A DNA stretch of 64,000 nt from Litorilituus sediminis (GTDB lineage Bacteria > Pseudomonadota > Gammaproteobacteria > Enterobacterales > Alteromonadaceae): NCBI RefSeq assembly GCF_004295665.1, contig NZ_CP034759.1, positions 3,658,001 to 3,722,000 of the forward strand, given 5' to 3'. Below are positions 1-7,904 of this stretch, piece by piece. The position numbers and the translations under genes were made by a program. The notes below the pieces were generated by a model. The model worked only from the letters and a program-made list of their open reading frames with translations. It searched no databases and was not told the DNA's origin. Within the stretch, counting starts at the first letter, position 1, and every line of letters starts with the position of its first letter.

Positions 1-923
1 CGGTATAACTCAACCATTTCTTCGCTTGGAAAGCGTATTGGGTCGACCATTGAGGTCAGAATACGGTACTCTTTACCTTTAATTTTTTTACTCACTAATC
101 TGGCTTCAATATGTTCTGGTAGGTCATTAAATTTTTTACGAGCTTGAGGCGTTGTTGTTAACCGAATACGTTTATCATTCTTGCCCAAACTCTGGATGAC
201 ATCGTAATTTAAGTCTTTACGAGCTGGTATCATCCAGTGTCTTTGTTCTCCTGCTTGATGCCATCGATTGAGCAAACCAAGCGAGTAATAGCCTTTATCG
301 AAGATAGTTAATGTATTATCTGGTGTCGTTTCTATTAGCCCTTCTGCTAATTTCATTTCATTAGTTCGGTAACCTGAAAATACGCTGTTGATTAGCTGGT
401 GGCTCGTAATTTCCATGTGACAAACCATACGGATTTGAGGATAAATATTTTCTCTATGCTGGTTACTTTGCGTTTCAAATACTTTGTGGTTTTCAGCAGT
501 ATCGGCGACTCGCCATACGACACCATCAACGGCTAGCAGGTTCAAGCCCGCCCATGTTTCAAACTGGTTCGATTCATAACCATGCTGTGCCATCACTTTA
601 AACACTTCTTTAACGGCATCTGCGCCTAACCTTTGTCTTGCTTGAACCAGTGCGCTTGGTGCCACTAATGGCTTTTTATCAGGCAACATGATATCCATCT
701 GAGTGGCTATATCCCAAACCGACTTCTGACGATATAGTGCCATACCGATAATTGACCAAAGCACGGTTTCAAGTGGTAGGCGCCTTTTTCTAATTGTGGC
801 GACGCCAGCTTGTTTAAAGCCTTGTTTAATCAACTCAGGGGAGAGCAACTCTGCGTATTTCTCAAAGGTGTGGAAGGTATTACAAGAACTAAAGGCTGTA
901 GCAAGTTCACTTTCAAAGCGCAT
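1..923 (-). CDS. IS4-family DDE transposase, C-terminus beyond window edge
   Basis: This open frame runs from an ATG at 921-923 through the left edge, giving about 307 codons of an expected ~440. The protein closely parallels E. coli IS4 transposase: an N-terminal segment with RKRRLPLE, then [14 protein letters not shown], the first catalytic Asp in [10 protein letters not shown] (about residue 133), the second Asp in [17 protein letters not shown], and RHWMIPARK. The catalytic Glu of the YREIK region should lie just past the edge. No stop or frameshift is visible, so this part looks intact. There is no obvious Shine-Dalgarno; the ATG directly follows a hairpin and T-run. Confidence 0.9.
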   Translation of the reverse strand, partial: MRFESELATAFSSCNTFHTFEKYAELLSPELIKQGFKQAGVATIRKRRLPLETVLWSIIGMALYRQKSVWDIATQMDIMLPDKKPLVAPSALVQARQRLGADAVKEVFKVMAQHGYESNQFETWAGLNLLAVDGVVWRVADTAENHKVFETQSNQHRENIYPQIRMVCHMEITSHQLINSVFSGYRTNEMKLAEGLIETTPDNTLTIFDKGYYSLGLLNRWHQAGEQRHWMIPARKDLNYDVIQSLGKNDKRIRLTTTPQARKKFNDLPEHIEARLVSKKIKGKEYRILTSMVDPIRFPSEEMVELY

Positions 924-955
924 AAAAAAATCCGATAAACTTTATTTATCGGATT
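924..955 (-). terminator. Terminator-like hairpin directly before the transposase start
   Basis: An 11-bp perfect stem (929-939 with 945-955, 5-nt loop) is followed on the minus strand by seven T residues that abut the transposase ATG. The orientation would stop transcripts entering the transposase gene from outside. This is inferred from structure only. Confidence 0.55.
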
Positions 956-1088
956 CTTACATATTGTAGGGATCGTTCAATTGATCCCCAAACTTTTTTG
1001 CCTTAACTGATCGGCATTAGCCTAATGGCGCTTTTTTTATGCTCTTAAAACAGTAAGCGTTTAAGAGTGAAGTTAGCTTTAACAGCGC

Positions 1089-1784
1089 TTAGAAGCGACC
1101 AGTTAAGCCAATTGTGAACGCATCGTCATAGTCAAATGAGATAAAGCCAACACGTGCAGAAATTGCTGGTGTGAAGAAGTGCTGAGCATGAACACCGAAT
1201 TTATAATCTTCTTCTGTTGATAAATCAACACCGACACTTGATTGCGCTGTCCAGTAGTAGTCAGCTGTAAAAGTGAAGTCATTATCATAGTTTAAGAATG
1301 AAGCTTCTAAGTTTACAAATGAACCATTATCTAAAGTAGCAATGTATTTTGTGTTAAGGGCAAGCGAGTCAGAAAAATCTTCATCAGCACCTGAAACAGA
1401 CACTAACCAGTTTTTAGCAAAGAAGTAACCAACTGCGCCACTAAAGTCTGTCTCGCTATCACCAAAGTCATAGTCAGTATAAGTTGCATCTAAAGCAAAG
1501 AAAAAATTATTGTGGTAATAGTCGCCACCTAAGTTTAAGGCATAGCCATCGCCATCAAAGTTTACATAAGCAAGAGAAGCGTTGCTATTTCTGCCCATAA
1601 ATGCAGCTTCTGCCCATGCTGTGTTAGCTGTTGATACTTTGTCAAAGTAGTAAGTGCCTTCAACACCAATTACGTTTACGTCATCAATCGTAAGAAAATC
1701 TGCGTCTACTTGAGCATTGTAATCATTCGCTAATGCTGTAGTAGAAAGTAAAGATAGACCTAAAAGTAATGCATTCTTTTTCAT
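1089..1784 (-). CDS. Putative small outer-membrane beta-barrel protein
   Basis: The 231-residue protein starts with a signal peptide (MKKNALLLGLSLLSTTALA, cleavage near residue 19) and ends in Phe (TGRF), as expected for a Bam-assembled barrel. The body alternates hydrophobic and polar residues and is rich in Tyr, Phe, Asp and Gly, with many short beta-strand-like stretches and no cytoplasmic domain. The start has a good ribosome-binding site (AAGGA, 8 nt upstream). It resembles the uncharacterised putative porins of Alteromonadales; no substrate can be named. The IS4 element lies 69 bp downstream and may have disturbed its 3' end or terminator. Confidence 0.7.
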   Translation of the reverse strand: MKKNALLLGLSLLSTTALANDYNAQVDADFLTIDDVNVIGVEGTYYFDKVSTANTAWAEAAFMGRNSNASLAYVNFDGDGYALNLGGDYYHNNFFFALDATYTDYDFGDSETDFSGAVGYFFAKNWLVSVSGADEDFSDSLALNTKYIATLDNGSFVNLEASFLNYDNDFTFTADYYWTAQSSVGVDLSTEEDYKFGVHAQHFFTPAISARVGFISFDYDDAFTIGLTGRF

Positions 1785-1983
1785 TATATAAATCCTTTAT
1801 ACAAATTAAGGGAAAATTTTAAGGGGAATAAAATAACGGCATTAACATAACAGTAAGAAATATTACTGAGTTGATTAAGTACAGCTCTCTTCGTATATGC
1901 TGTTATTTGCCGCGCACTATAAATAGATAATTGATATAACGCAAGTTTTTTTAATGACAGAATGTTTATTACACTGAGGTTAT

Positions 1984-2029
1984 AACTGGCAAGCAGGAGC
2001 ACTGTAAAATAGGGGGCTCTAAGCCAGTT
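1984..2029. repeat. Interrupted inverted repeat in the aroF upstream region
   Basis: Outer arms AACTGGC (1984-1990) and GCCAGTT (2023-2029) enclose inner arms GAGC (1997-2000) and GCTC (2016-2019). On the plus strand the structure is followed by a short T-rich run (2032-2036). It could be a terminator for an upstream short transcript or a protein-binding site. No function is assigned. Confidence 0.35.
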
Positions 2030-2080
2030 GTATTTTTCTTAATTTTTATAGAAAAAAGGCTATACGCATGGAAAAAACTG

Positions 2081-2098
2081 TGTAAAAATATGATTACA
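2081..2098 (+). promoter_or_regulatory. Candidate TyrR box upstream of aroF-tyrA
   Basis: TGTAAA-N6-ATTACA matches the known TyrR consensus TGTAAA-N6-TTTACA at 11 of 12 defined positions. A weaker half-site, TGTAAA, occurs at 2191-2196, with ATTTAG at the expected place of the second arm. TyrR repression of aroF-tyrA is established in enterobacteria; its use here is an inference. Confidence 0.45.
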
Positions 2099-2223
2099 AA
2101 TCGCGTAATTAAAAGTTTACGATTTTGGATTTTTATTTTGGTTGAGCTGTAGCCCTTTAGAATTAAGTACTCTTTCACCATCAATATTTCTGTAAATCAC
2201 AAATTTAGCTAACGCACAATAAC

Positions 2224-2260
2224 AAACCAGCAGCTAAAATTAGCATGAAGGCTGGTTTTT
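2224..2260 (+). terminator. Terminator-like hairpin in the aroF leader
   Basis: AAACCAGC (2224-2231) pairs perfectly with GCTGGTTT (2251-2258), and T residues follow, 22 nt before the aroF ATG. The loop segment AAATTAGC (2237-2244) is also perfectly complementary to GCTAATTT (2261-2268), so two alternative pairings exist. This could be an attenuator. Confidence 0.4.
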
Positions 2261-2282
2261 GCTAATTTATTAGGATGGACTT

Positions 2283-3368
2283 ATGTCAGAGAGCACACAT
2301 AAAAGCACATTGAATGATATTCATGTCAATGCTGAGCACGTATTAATTACCCCACAACAGTTACGAGATGAACTACCTTTAGTTGATAAAGGGAGAGAGT
2401 TTGTTAAAGCTTCTCGAAAAATTATTGCCGATATTATTCACAAGCGTGACCCGCGTTTATTAGTGATCAGCGGCCCATGTTCTGTACATGATATTGATGC
2501 CGCGAAAGAATACGCACGTGAATTGAAGAAGCTTCATGATGCCCATAAAGATACCTTATATGTTGTTATGCGAGTTTACTTTGAAAAGCCACGTACTACT
2601 GTTGGTTGGAAAGGTTTAATTAATGATCCGCATATGAATGGCTCGTTTGATGTTGAAACAGGTCTTCGCAAAGCGCGTGAATTATTAATTTACTTAACAG
2701 AGCTTGGTTTGCCATTAGCAACAGAAGCGCTTGACCCAATTAGCCCGCAATACTTAGCTGAGTTATTCAGCTGGTCGGCAATTGGTGCGCGTACAACTGA
2801 ATCGCAAACTCACAGAGAAATGGCAAGTGGTTTATCTATGCCAATTGGCTTTAAAAATGGTACCAATGGCAGCTTAGGTGTAGCGATTAACGCCTTGCAA
2901 TCGGCCGCGTCTTCGCATCGTTTTATGGGGATTAATCGTCAAGGGCAAGTGGCACTAATTAAAACTTCAGGTAATCCTGATGGTCACGTTATCTTACGTG
3001 GTGGTAGTCAACCTAACTATGACTCAGTCAACGTAGCTGAGTGTGAGCAAGCCCTTGCTAAGCATGGTTTAGAGCCGGGTATTGTGGTTGACTGTAGTCA
3101 TGGTAATTCAAACAAAGATTACCGTCGTCAACCATTAGTGGCTGATAACGTTATTAACCAAATCTGTGAAGGTAATAAATCAATCATTGGTATTATGCTT
3201 GAAAGTCACTTAAAGTCAGGCAACCAAAGCTCAGAATTACCAAAGGAAGAAATGGCGTACGGTGTTTCAGTAACGGATGCTTGTATTGATTTCCCAACAA
3301 CTGAGACTTTACTGAATGAAGCAGCAGACAAGCTAGCTGTTGCATTAAAAGCACGTATTGTTGATTAG
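2283..3368 (+). CDS. aroF: 3-deoxy-7-phosphoheptulonate (DAHP) synthase, AroF type
   Basis: This enzyme condenses phosphoenolpyruvate with erythrose 4-phosphate, the first step of the shikimate pathway, in the cytoplasm. The 361-residue length fits class I enterobacterial-type DAHP synthases (about 350-356). Visible motifs are LVISGPCSVHD (about residue 60), the PEP-binding KPRTTVGWKGLINDP (about 107), IGARTTESQTHR, GFKNGTNG and the metal-binding VVDCSHGNSNK. An ATG with AGGATGG upstream marks the start. Coupling to tyrA five bases downstream argues for the tyrosine-sensitive isozyme, but feedback specificity cannot be read directly. A candidate TyrR box and a leader hairpin lie upstream. Confidence 0.95.
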   Translation: MSESTHKSTLNDIHVNAEHVLITPQQLRDELPLVDKGREFVKASRKIIADIIHKRDPRLLVISGPCSVHDIDAAKEYARELKKLHDAHKDTLYVVMRVYFEKPRTTVGWKGLINDPHMNGSFDVETGLRKARELLIYLTELGLPLATEALDPISPQYLAELFSWSAIGARTTESQTHREMASGLSMPIGFKNGTNGSLGVAINALQSAASSHRFMGINRQGQVALIKTSGNPDGHVILRGGSQPNYDSVNVAECEQALAKHGLEPGIVVDCSHGNSNKDYRRQPLVADNVINQICEGNKSIIGIMLESHLKSGNQSSELPKEEMAYGVSVTDACIDFPTTETLLNEAADKLAVALKARIVD

Positions 3369-3373
3369 TAAAT

Positions 3374-4507
3374 ATGAATGATTTTGATGAGAAACTCGCA
3401 CTTTTACGTGATGAAATAGACGATATTGATAGTCAATTAGTCAACTTATTGCGTAAACGCTTAGATGTCACCACCAAAGTGGGGGCATTAAAAAGTGAAG
3501 TTGGCATGCCTATTTATGCGCCTGATCGTGAAGCGGCTTTGCTAAGTAAACGCAGAAAACAGGCGAGTGAGGTCGGTTTATCGCCAGATTTGATTGAAGA
3601 TATCTTACGCCGCTTTATGCGTGACTCCTACGTAAGCCAAGATGCCAGTGGTTATCAGTGCGTCAACCCTGAATGCAATAAAGTTGTTGTGGTTGGCGGT
3701 AAAGGTCAATTAGGTAGTGTTTTTGTTGATCTATTCACTCGCTCTGGCTACAAGGTTGATATTATTGAGCAGCAGGACTGGCCAAGAGCAGATGAAATTT
3801 TGGCTAATGCCAGTGTGGTGATTGTTGCCGTGCCCATTCGTTTAACTTCTATGGTTATTCATCATTTAAATAACCTACCTAAAGATTGTATTTTAGCGGA
3901 TATTACCAGCATCAAGGAATCACCGCTTTATGAGATGAAAAAGGCGCATGATGGCCCTGTTGTTGGTTTACACCCAATGTTTGGTCCAGATGTTACCGGG
4001 TTAATTAAGCAAACCATTATTACTTGTGAAGGCCGATATCCTGAGCAATATAACTGGCTGTTACAGCAGTTTCAGGTGTGGGGCGCTAAAATATATCCAG
4101 TACAAGCACATGAGCATGATGAAGCCATGGCGATGGTGCAAGTCATGCGACATTTTTCAACTATTGCTTATGGCTACCATTTAATGGCAGAAGGGGCAGA
4201 TATTGAGAAGTTAGTGGACATGAGTTCACCTATTTATCGCTTAGAGCTCATTATGGTTGGTCGCTTGTTTGCTCAAGATCCAGTGCTTTATGCTGATATT
4301 ATCTTTGCCAATAAAGATAATATTGCCATGATGAAGCGTTTTGCTTATCGCTTTTTAGAGCTGCTAGAAGATGTTGAGCAAGATGATAAATCAGCCTTTG
4401 TTGATATGTTTAACCATGTTTCAGACTGGTTTGGTGATTACGCTGATGTCTTCTTAGAAGAAAGCAAATCCATGTTATTAAAAGCGAATGAGCTTAAAAA
4501 AGATTAA
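3374..4507 (+). CDS. tyrA: Bifunctional chorismate mutase / prephenate dehydrogenase (T-protein)
   Basis: This protein converts chorismate to prephenate and then, using NAD+, to 4-hydroxyphenylpyruvate, the tyrosine branch. At 377 residues it matches the E. coli T-protein (373). The AroQ-type mutase occupies about residues 1-90 (LRDEIDDIDSQLVNLLRKR, DREAALLSKRRKQA). The dinucleotide-binding motif VVVVGGKGQLGSVF follows at about residue 110, then the dehydrogenase domain with GLHPMFGPD and QVMRHFSTIAYG. It starts five bases after the aroF stop, with no strong ribosome-binding site, which suggests coupling. A stable hairpin lies 26 bp downstream. Confidence 0.95.
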   Translation: MNDFDEKLALLRDEIDDIDSQLVNLLRKRLDVTTKVGALKSEVGMPIYAPDREAALLSKRRKQASEVGLSPDLIEDILRRFMRDSYVSQDASGYQCVNPECNKVVVVGGKGQLGSVFVDLFTRSGYKVDIIEQQDWPRADEILANASVVIVAVPIRLTSMVIHHLNNLPKDCILADITSIKESPLYEMKKAHDGPVVGLHPMFGPDVTGLIKQTIITCEGRYPEQYNWLLQQFQVWGAKIYPVQAHEHDEAMAMVQVMRHFSTIAYGYHLMAEGADIEKLVDMSSPIYRLELIMVGRLFAQDPVLYADIIFANKDNIAMMKRFAYRFLELLEDVEQDDKSAFVDMFNHVSDWFGDYADVFLEESKSMLLKANELKKD

Positions 4508-4532
4508 GCTGATATTGTGCTCAGCAACTCTA

Positions 4533-4564
4533 GCCGGTTGTTTTAAATAACGGTAACAACCGGC
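4533..4564 (+). terminator. Hairpin after aroF-tyrA
   Basis: GCCGGTTGTT (4533-4542) and AACAACCGGC (4555-4564) form a perfect 10-bp stem with a 12-nt loop. The following T-run is weak. It is placed as the end of the aroF-tyrA transcript. Confidence 0.55.
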
Positions 4565-4635
4565 GCTTATTTAGATGCTTGTTAATTGTTGAACTAAAAT
4601 AGATATACTAGCCTTGAAAAAGCATTTATTAGTTT

Positions 4636-5715
4636 ATGCAAAAAGTTATATCTATTGTTTTATTTTCTTTACTTTTTTCGTTTTCGCCAGTTAGCCATGG
4701 CGAAAAATTCTCTGTGGTTTTTTTAAATCCTGGCTATCCGGCCGAAAACACTACCGGTTACTTTTGGACCAATGTTACTGAGTTTATGCAGGCTGCTGCG
4801 GATGATTTAGATATCCAGCTCACGACAATTTATGCTTATCGCAATCATATCTTAATGAAATCTTTAGTTGAAGAAATACTAAGGCATGATCCTGATTATG
4901 TCATCTTGGTTAATGAGAAGGGTATAGCTGTCAATATCGCAAAGCAAATTGCGCAACATAAAGTCGCTATTTTTATGTTGTTAAATGATTTAGATAAGGC
5001 GGCACTAAATGCTTTGTCTGCAGAAGATAAAGGCTTTATCGTTGGCAGTGTCACACCTGATAACTATAAAGCAGGTAAGAAGCTTTTGCAGCGTTTAGTG
5101 GCGCAAGGCGATAGCTTACATAGTAGCGGCGAGAGTGTTTGTACTCAAAAGATACTTGCGCTACAGGGAGATTATTCTACGCCAGCCTCAATTGCACGCG
5201 AACAAGGACTTAAAGATGGTTTGCTAGCATTGCCTAAATTAGCGTTAGTTGATAGTTCAGTGGCGAATTGGTCAAAGCAGCAAGCGTATCAAAAAGTGAA
5301 AGGTATCATGCAACGAAGTCGCATTGATATTATTTGGGCGGCTAATGACGCCATGGCATTTGGTGCTAAAAAGGCGGTAAAGGAGGCTAATCTTGATTAC
5401 CCCGTAGTGATTGGTGGGATTAACTGGGATGTGAATGATGAACAATTCCCATTAGATATATCATTTGGTGGTCATGTTACGCTTGGCGCTAAAGCAATGA
5501 CCATGCTTTATGATATTCATCATCAACAGCTGCCTGTGGAGCAAAGGCACATCAATATAGATATATTTGAATCCAGTGAGAATGCTGCTTTTTTACCATT
5601 TGTTGACAAGTTAAAAGACAAACGTTTCGCTGGGTATGATTTTACTTTATTTACAGGAAAAACAGGCAATAAGCGCCAATTTACCATAGAGAACTTAACT
5701 GATTCTTATCAGTAG
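4636..5715 (+). CDS. Periplasmic sugar-binding-like substrate-binding protein, orphan
   Basis: A 359-residue protein with an N-terminal signal peptide (about residues 1-22, ending near SHG). The mature part looks like a type I periplasmic-binding fold of the ribose/LuxP-like group: FSVVFLNPGYPAENTTGYFW at the N-terminus, repeated alpha/beta segments (DPDYVILVNEKG, KILALQGDYSTPASIAREQGLKDGL, IDIIWAANDAMAFGAKKAV, VVIGGINWD). No permease or ATPase gene is adjacent, so it may feed a distant transporter or deliver a ligand to a membrane sensor rather than act in import. The ATG is the only sensible start; no clear Shine-Dalgarno is visible. The ligand is unknown. Confidence 0.7.
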   Translation: MQKVISIVLFSLLFSFSPVSHGEKFSVVFLNPGYPAENTTGYFWTNVTEFMQAAADDLDIQLTTIYAYRNHILMKSLVEEILRHDPDYVILVNEKGIAVNIAKQIAQHKVAIFMLLNDLDKAALNALSAEDKGFIVGSVTPDNYKAGKKLLQRLVAQGDSLHSSGESVCTQKILALQGDYSTPASIAREQGLKDGLLALPKLALVDSSVANWSKQQAYQKVKGIMQRSRIDIIWAANDAMAFGAKKAVKEANLDYPVVIGGINWDVNDEQFPLDISFGGHVTLGAKAMTMLYDIHHQQLPVEQRHINIDIFESSENAAFLPFVDKLKDKRFAGYDFTLFTGKTGNKRQFTIENLTDSYQ

Positions 5716-5716
5716 T

Positions 5717-5768
5717 TTCTCATGAGAAGGGCTTGTTTTTTGATGATTTGATAGCTTTCTAGAAAGCT
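5717..5768. repeat. Two perfect palindromes in the convergent intergenic region
   Basis: TTCTCATGAGAA (5717-5728) begins just past the stop codon of the preceding gene and is followed, after five bases, by a T-run. AGCTTTCTAGAAAGCT (5753-5768) is a perfect 16-bp palindrome. Both could be 3'-end hairpins. Confidence 0.5.
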
Positions 5769-5794
5769 CTGTTGTGGTGTTGATTTAAGCGGTG

Positions 5795-5824
5795 TAGCTG
5801 GCAAAAAGCTCGTTTTGCCAGCTA
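5795..5824. terminator. Strong hairpin between convergent genes
   Basis: TAGCTGGCAAAA (5795-5806) pairs with TTTTGCCAGCTA (5813-5824), a 12-bp perfect stem with a 6-nt loop. It lies between the plus-strand binding-protein gene and the minus-strand peptidase gene. T-tracts outside the stem are poor, so termination could be bidirectional and partly carried by the stem. Confidence 0.55.
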
Positions 5825-5861
5825 AAACTATTATAACTTTTAATAGGTTATTGGTAGTGTA

Positions 5862-7904
5862 TTACCAAATCTTGACACGCTCTTGTGGCGCTAAGTAAAG
5901 TTTATCTGTTGGTTGTACATCAAATAGTTCATAAAACTCAGGTACGTTACGCACTACACCGTTAACTCGGTACATAGATGGTGAGTGTGGGTCGGTTTTA
6001 ATTTGATGTTTTAATGCCTTATCACGGTATTTATTACTCCAGCTTTGTGCATAGCCTAAGAACACACGTTGCTCACCAGAGAAGTTATCAATAACAGGTG
6101 CTTCTTTACCATTTAATGACATTTTATAAGCGAGTAATGAAATACTTAAGCCGCCTAAATCACCAATGTTTTCACCTAAAGTGAAAGTACCGTTTACATG
6201 AACACCATCAAGTGGCTCAAATTCGTCATATTGAGCAACCAGCTTAGTGGTTCTATTTTTAAACTCTGATTTGTCAGCATCAGTCCACCAGTTGCGCAGT
6301 ACGCCATCACCATCAAAAGTACTGCCTGAGTCATCAAAGCCATGACCAATTTCATGACCAATAACTGCGCCAATAGCGCCGTAGTTCACTGCATCTTCAG
6401 CGGCTAGATTGAAATATGGTGGCTGTAAAATTGCCGCCGGGAAAACAATCTCATTAAGCGGTGGGTTATAATAAGCGTTCACGGTTTGTGGTGTCATTTG
6501 CCATTCATGCTTTTGTACCGGGCCATTTTGTCTATCAAGGTTTTGCTGATAAACCACTAGGGCTGAGCGTTTTAAGTTGCCAAATAAATCACCTTGTTGA
6601 ATATCAAGGGCAGAGTAGTCTCGCCAGATATCAGGGTAACCAATTTTCGGGGTAAATTTCGATAGTTTATCTAAAGCTTGTGCTTTAGTTTCAGGAGTCA
6701 TCCAGTCTAAGTTTTTAATGCTAACTTCGTAAGCTTTAATTAGGTTTGCTACTAACTCTTCCATGCGTGCTTTGGCTTCTGGCGGGAAGTGCTTTTTCAC
6801 ATAGACCTTACCAACAACTTCACCTATGTTGGCATTAACTACATTTACACCACGACGCCACATAGGTTGTTGTGCTTTTACGCCACGTAATGTTTTGCCG
6901 TAAAACTCAAAGTTTTGTTCATCAATTGCTTGGGTTAATCGACTGGCATTGCTGTTAACAACGCCCCAGCGTAAAAAGGTTTTCCATGTATCTAAACTAG
7001 TGTCTTTGATGATATCGTTTAGCGCTTTCATGTAATCAATTTGTGTAACCACTAGGCCATCAATATCAGCAACACCGGCTTCTTTCATAAAACCTTGCCA
7101 ATTAAAATCAGGCATTATGTCAGTTAATTTTGCTGTTGGAATTTTATTGTATAGCGCAACCATATCGCGAGTTTTCTCTTTCTTCATATGGTGGCTGGCA
7201 AGTTTACTTTCTAGATCAAAAATGATTTTAGCTTCAGCTTTGGCATTGTTTGAGCCTGTTAAAGCCAGCATAGTTTCAATGTGCTTTAAGTATTTTGCTC
7301 TTAGCTCTTTTGAAGCCTCGTCATCGGTAAAGTAATACTCTCTATCAGGTAAACCTAACCCTGCTTGCCATGTGTACATCATGTAAACGTTGGGATCTTT
7401 AAAATCAACGTACTGGCCTAAGTTAAATGGAATGCTATAACCAAGTTTATTCACCGCAGCAAAATGCACAGCAAGCGCTTGATGATCGCTAATCGCGTCA
7501 ATTTGTTTAAACTCAGCTTGTAATGGTGCTAAGCCAACCTTGTTTCTTGTATCCCAATCTACATATGACTGATATAAGTCACCGACTTTTTGTTCATTGC
7601 TACCATGGGCAAATTTGCCATTGGCAGATTGCTCAATAATGGCTTTTACGTCTTTTTGCGATTGCTCATGCACAATAGTGCCAACGCCGTAGGATGATTT
7701 ATCATCAGGAATATTTGTTTCTTTAATCCAAAGGCCATTGGCATATAGGTTAAAGTCATCACCAGGTTTTACTGAGTGATCTATGGCTTGAAGGTTTAAA
7801 CCCGAAGATAGGTTTTTTTGATTCACGCTATTGCTGATATGAGCACTGTTATTACAGCCCACTAATCCCAACAATATGGTTAATGATATAAGCGTTTTTT
7901 TCAT
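5862..7904 (-). CDS. M13-family zinc metallopeptidase (neprilysin/PepO-like), lipoprotein
   Basis: A 680-residue peptidase with a lipoprotein signal: the lipobox LVGC puts the acylated Cys at residue 17, so it is likely anchored in the envelope. The zinc site HEIGH lies at 517-521, with the third ligand in GENIGDLGG (Glu 578), and NAYYNPPLNEIVFPAAILQPP precedes it, all typical of M13 endopeptidases. The C-terminus ends in the usual Trp (VKIW). The length matches the family. Such enzymes cut small exogenous peptides in the periplasm. It is transcribed alone, flanked by a terminator hairpin and a MITE-like element. Confidence 0.93.
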   Translation of the reverse strand: MKKTLISLTILLGLVGCNNSAHISNSVNQKNLSSGLNLQAIDHSVKPGDDFNLYANGLWIKETNIPDDKSSYGVGTIVHEQSQKDVKAIIEQSANGKFAHGSNEQKVGDLYQSYVDWDTRNKVGLAPLQAEFKQIDAISDHQALAVHFAAVNKLGYSIPFNLGQYVDFKDPNVYMMYTWQAGLGLPDREYYFTDDEASKELRAKYLKHIETMLALTGSNNAKAEAKIIFDLESKLASHHMKKEKTRDMVALYNKIPTAKLTDIMPDFNWQGFMKEAGVADIDGLVVTQIDYMKALNDIIKDTSLDTWKTFLRWGVVNSNASRLTQAIDEQNFEFYGKTLRGVKAQQPMWRRGVNVVNANIGEVVGKVYVKKHFPPEAKARMEELVANLIKAYEVSIKNLDWMTPETKAQALDKLSKFTPKIGYPDIWRDYSALDIQQGDLFGNLKRSALVVYQQNLDRQNGPVQKHEWQMTPQTVNAYYNPPLNEIVFPAAILQPPYFNLAAEDAVNYGAIGAVIGHEIGHGFDDSGSTFDGDGVLRNWWTDADKSEFKNRTTKLVAQYDEFEPLDGVHVNGTFTLGENIGDLGGLSISLLAYKMSLNGKEAPVIDNFSGEQRVFLGYAQSWSNKYRDKALKHQIKTDPHSPSMYRVNGVVRNVPEFYELFDVQPTDKLYLAPQERVKIW

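Larger units (their letters stand above)
1..1019 (-). mobile_element. IS4-family insertion sequence, one end only
   Basis: The element runs off the left edge, so only the transposase 5' part and one terminus are visible. The terminus at 1002-1019, read on the minus strand, is TAATGCCGATCAGTTAAG, which agrees with my recollection of the 18-bp terminal inverted repeat of E. coli IS4. The other terminus and any target-site duplication (IS4 makes about 11-13 bp) lie outside the window. The duplication would start at 1020. The insertion sits just downstream of the small outer-membrane protein gene. Confidence 0.85.
1785..2282. other. Divergent intergenic region between the barrel protein and aroF
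   Basis: This 498-bp region carries promoters for both flanking genes. It holds an interrupted inverted repeat (1984-2029), a TyrR-like box (2081-2098), a partly overlapping 20-codon ORF with an FWIF run (2090-2152) and a terminator-like hairpin before aroF (2224-2260). Short reading frames on the minus strand here lack convincing starts or protein-like composition, and I do not call them genes. Confidence 0.5.

Noticed and set aside
1981..2040. Integron attC site at the interrupted repeat
   Set aside because: The arms lack the required conserved core sites and the simple-site spacing; no integrase or cassette array is present.
1784..2184. Two minus-strand short ORFs upstream of the outer-membrane protein gene
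   Set aside because: Both are leucine/tyrosine-rich frames across an AT-rich promoter region, without good starts or protein-like patterns.
2191..2210. Second TyrR box at aroF
   Set aside because: The half-site TGTAAA is present, but the partner arm is off by one base and mismatched; I kept only the better site.
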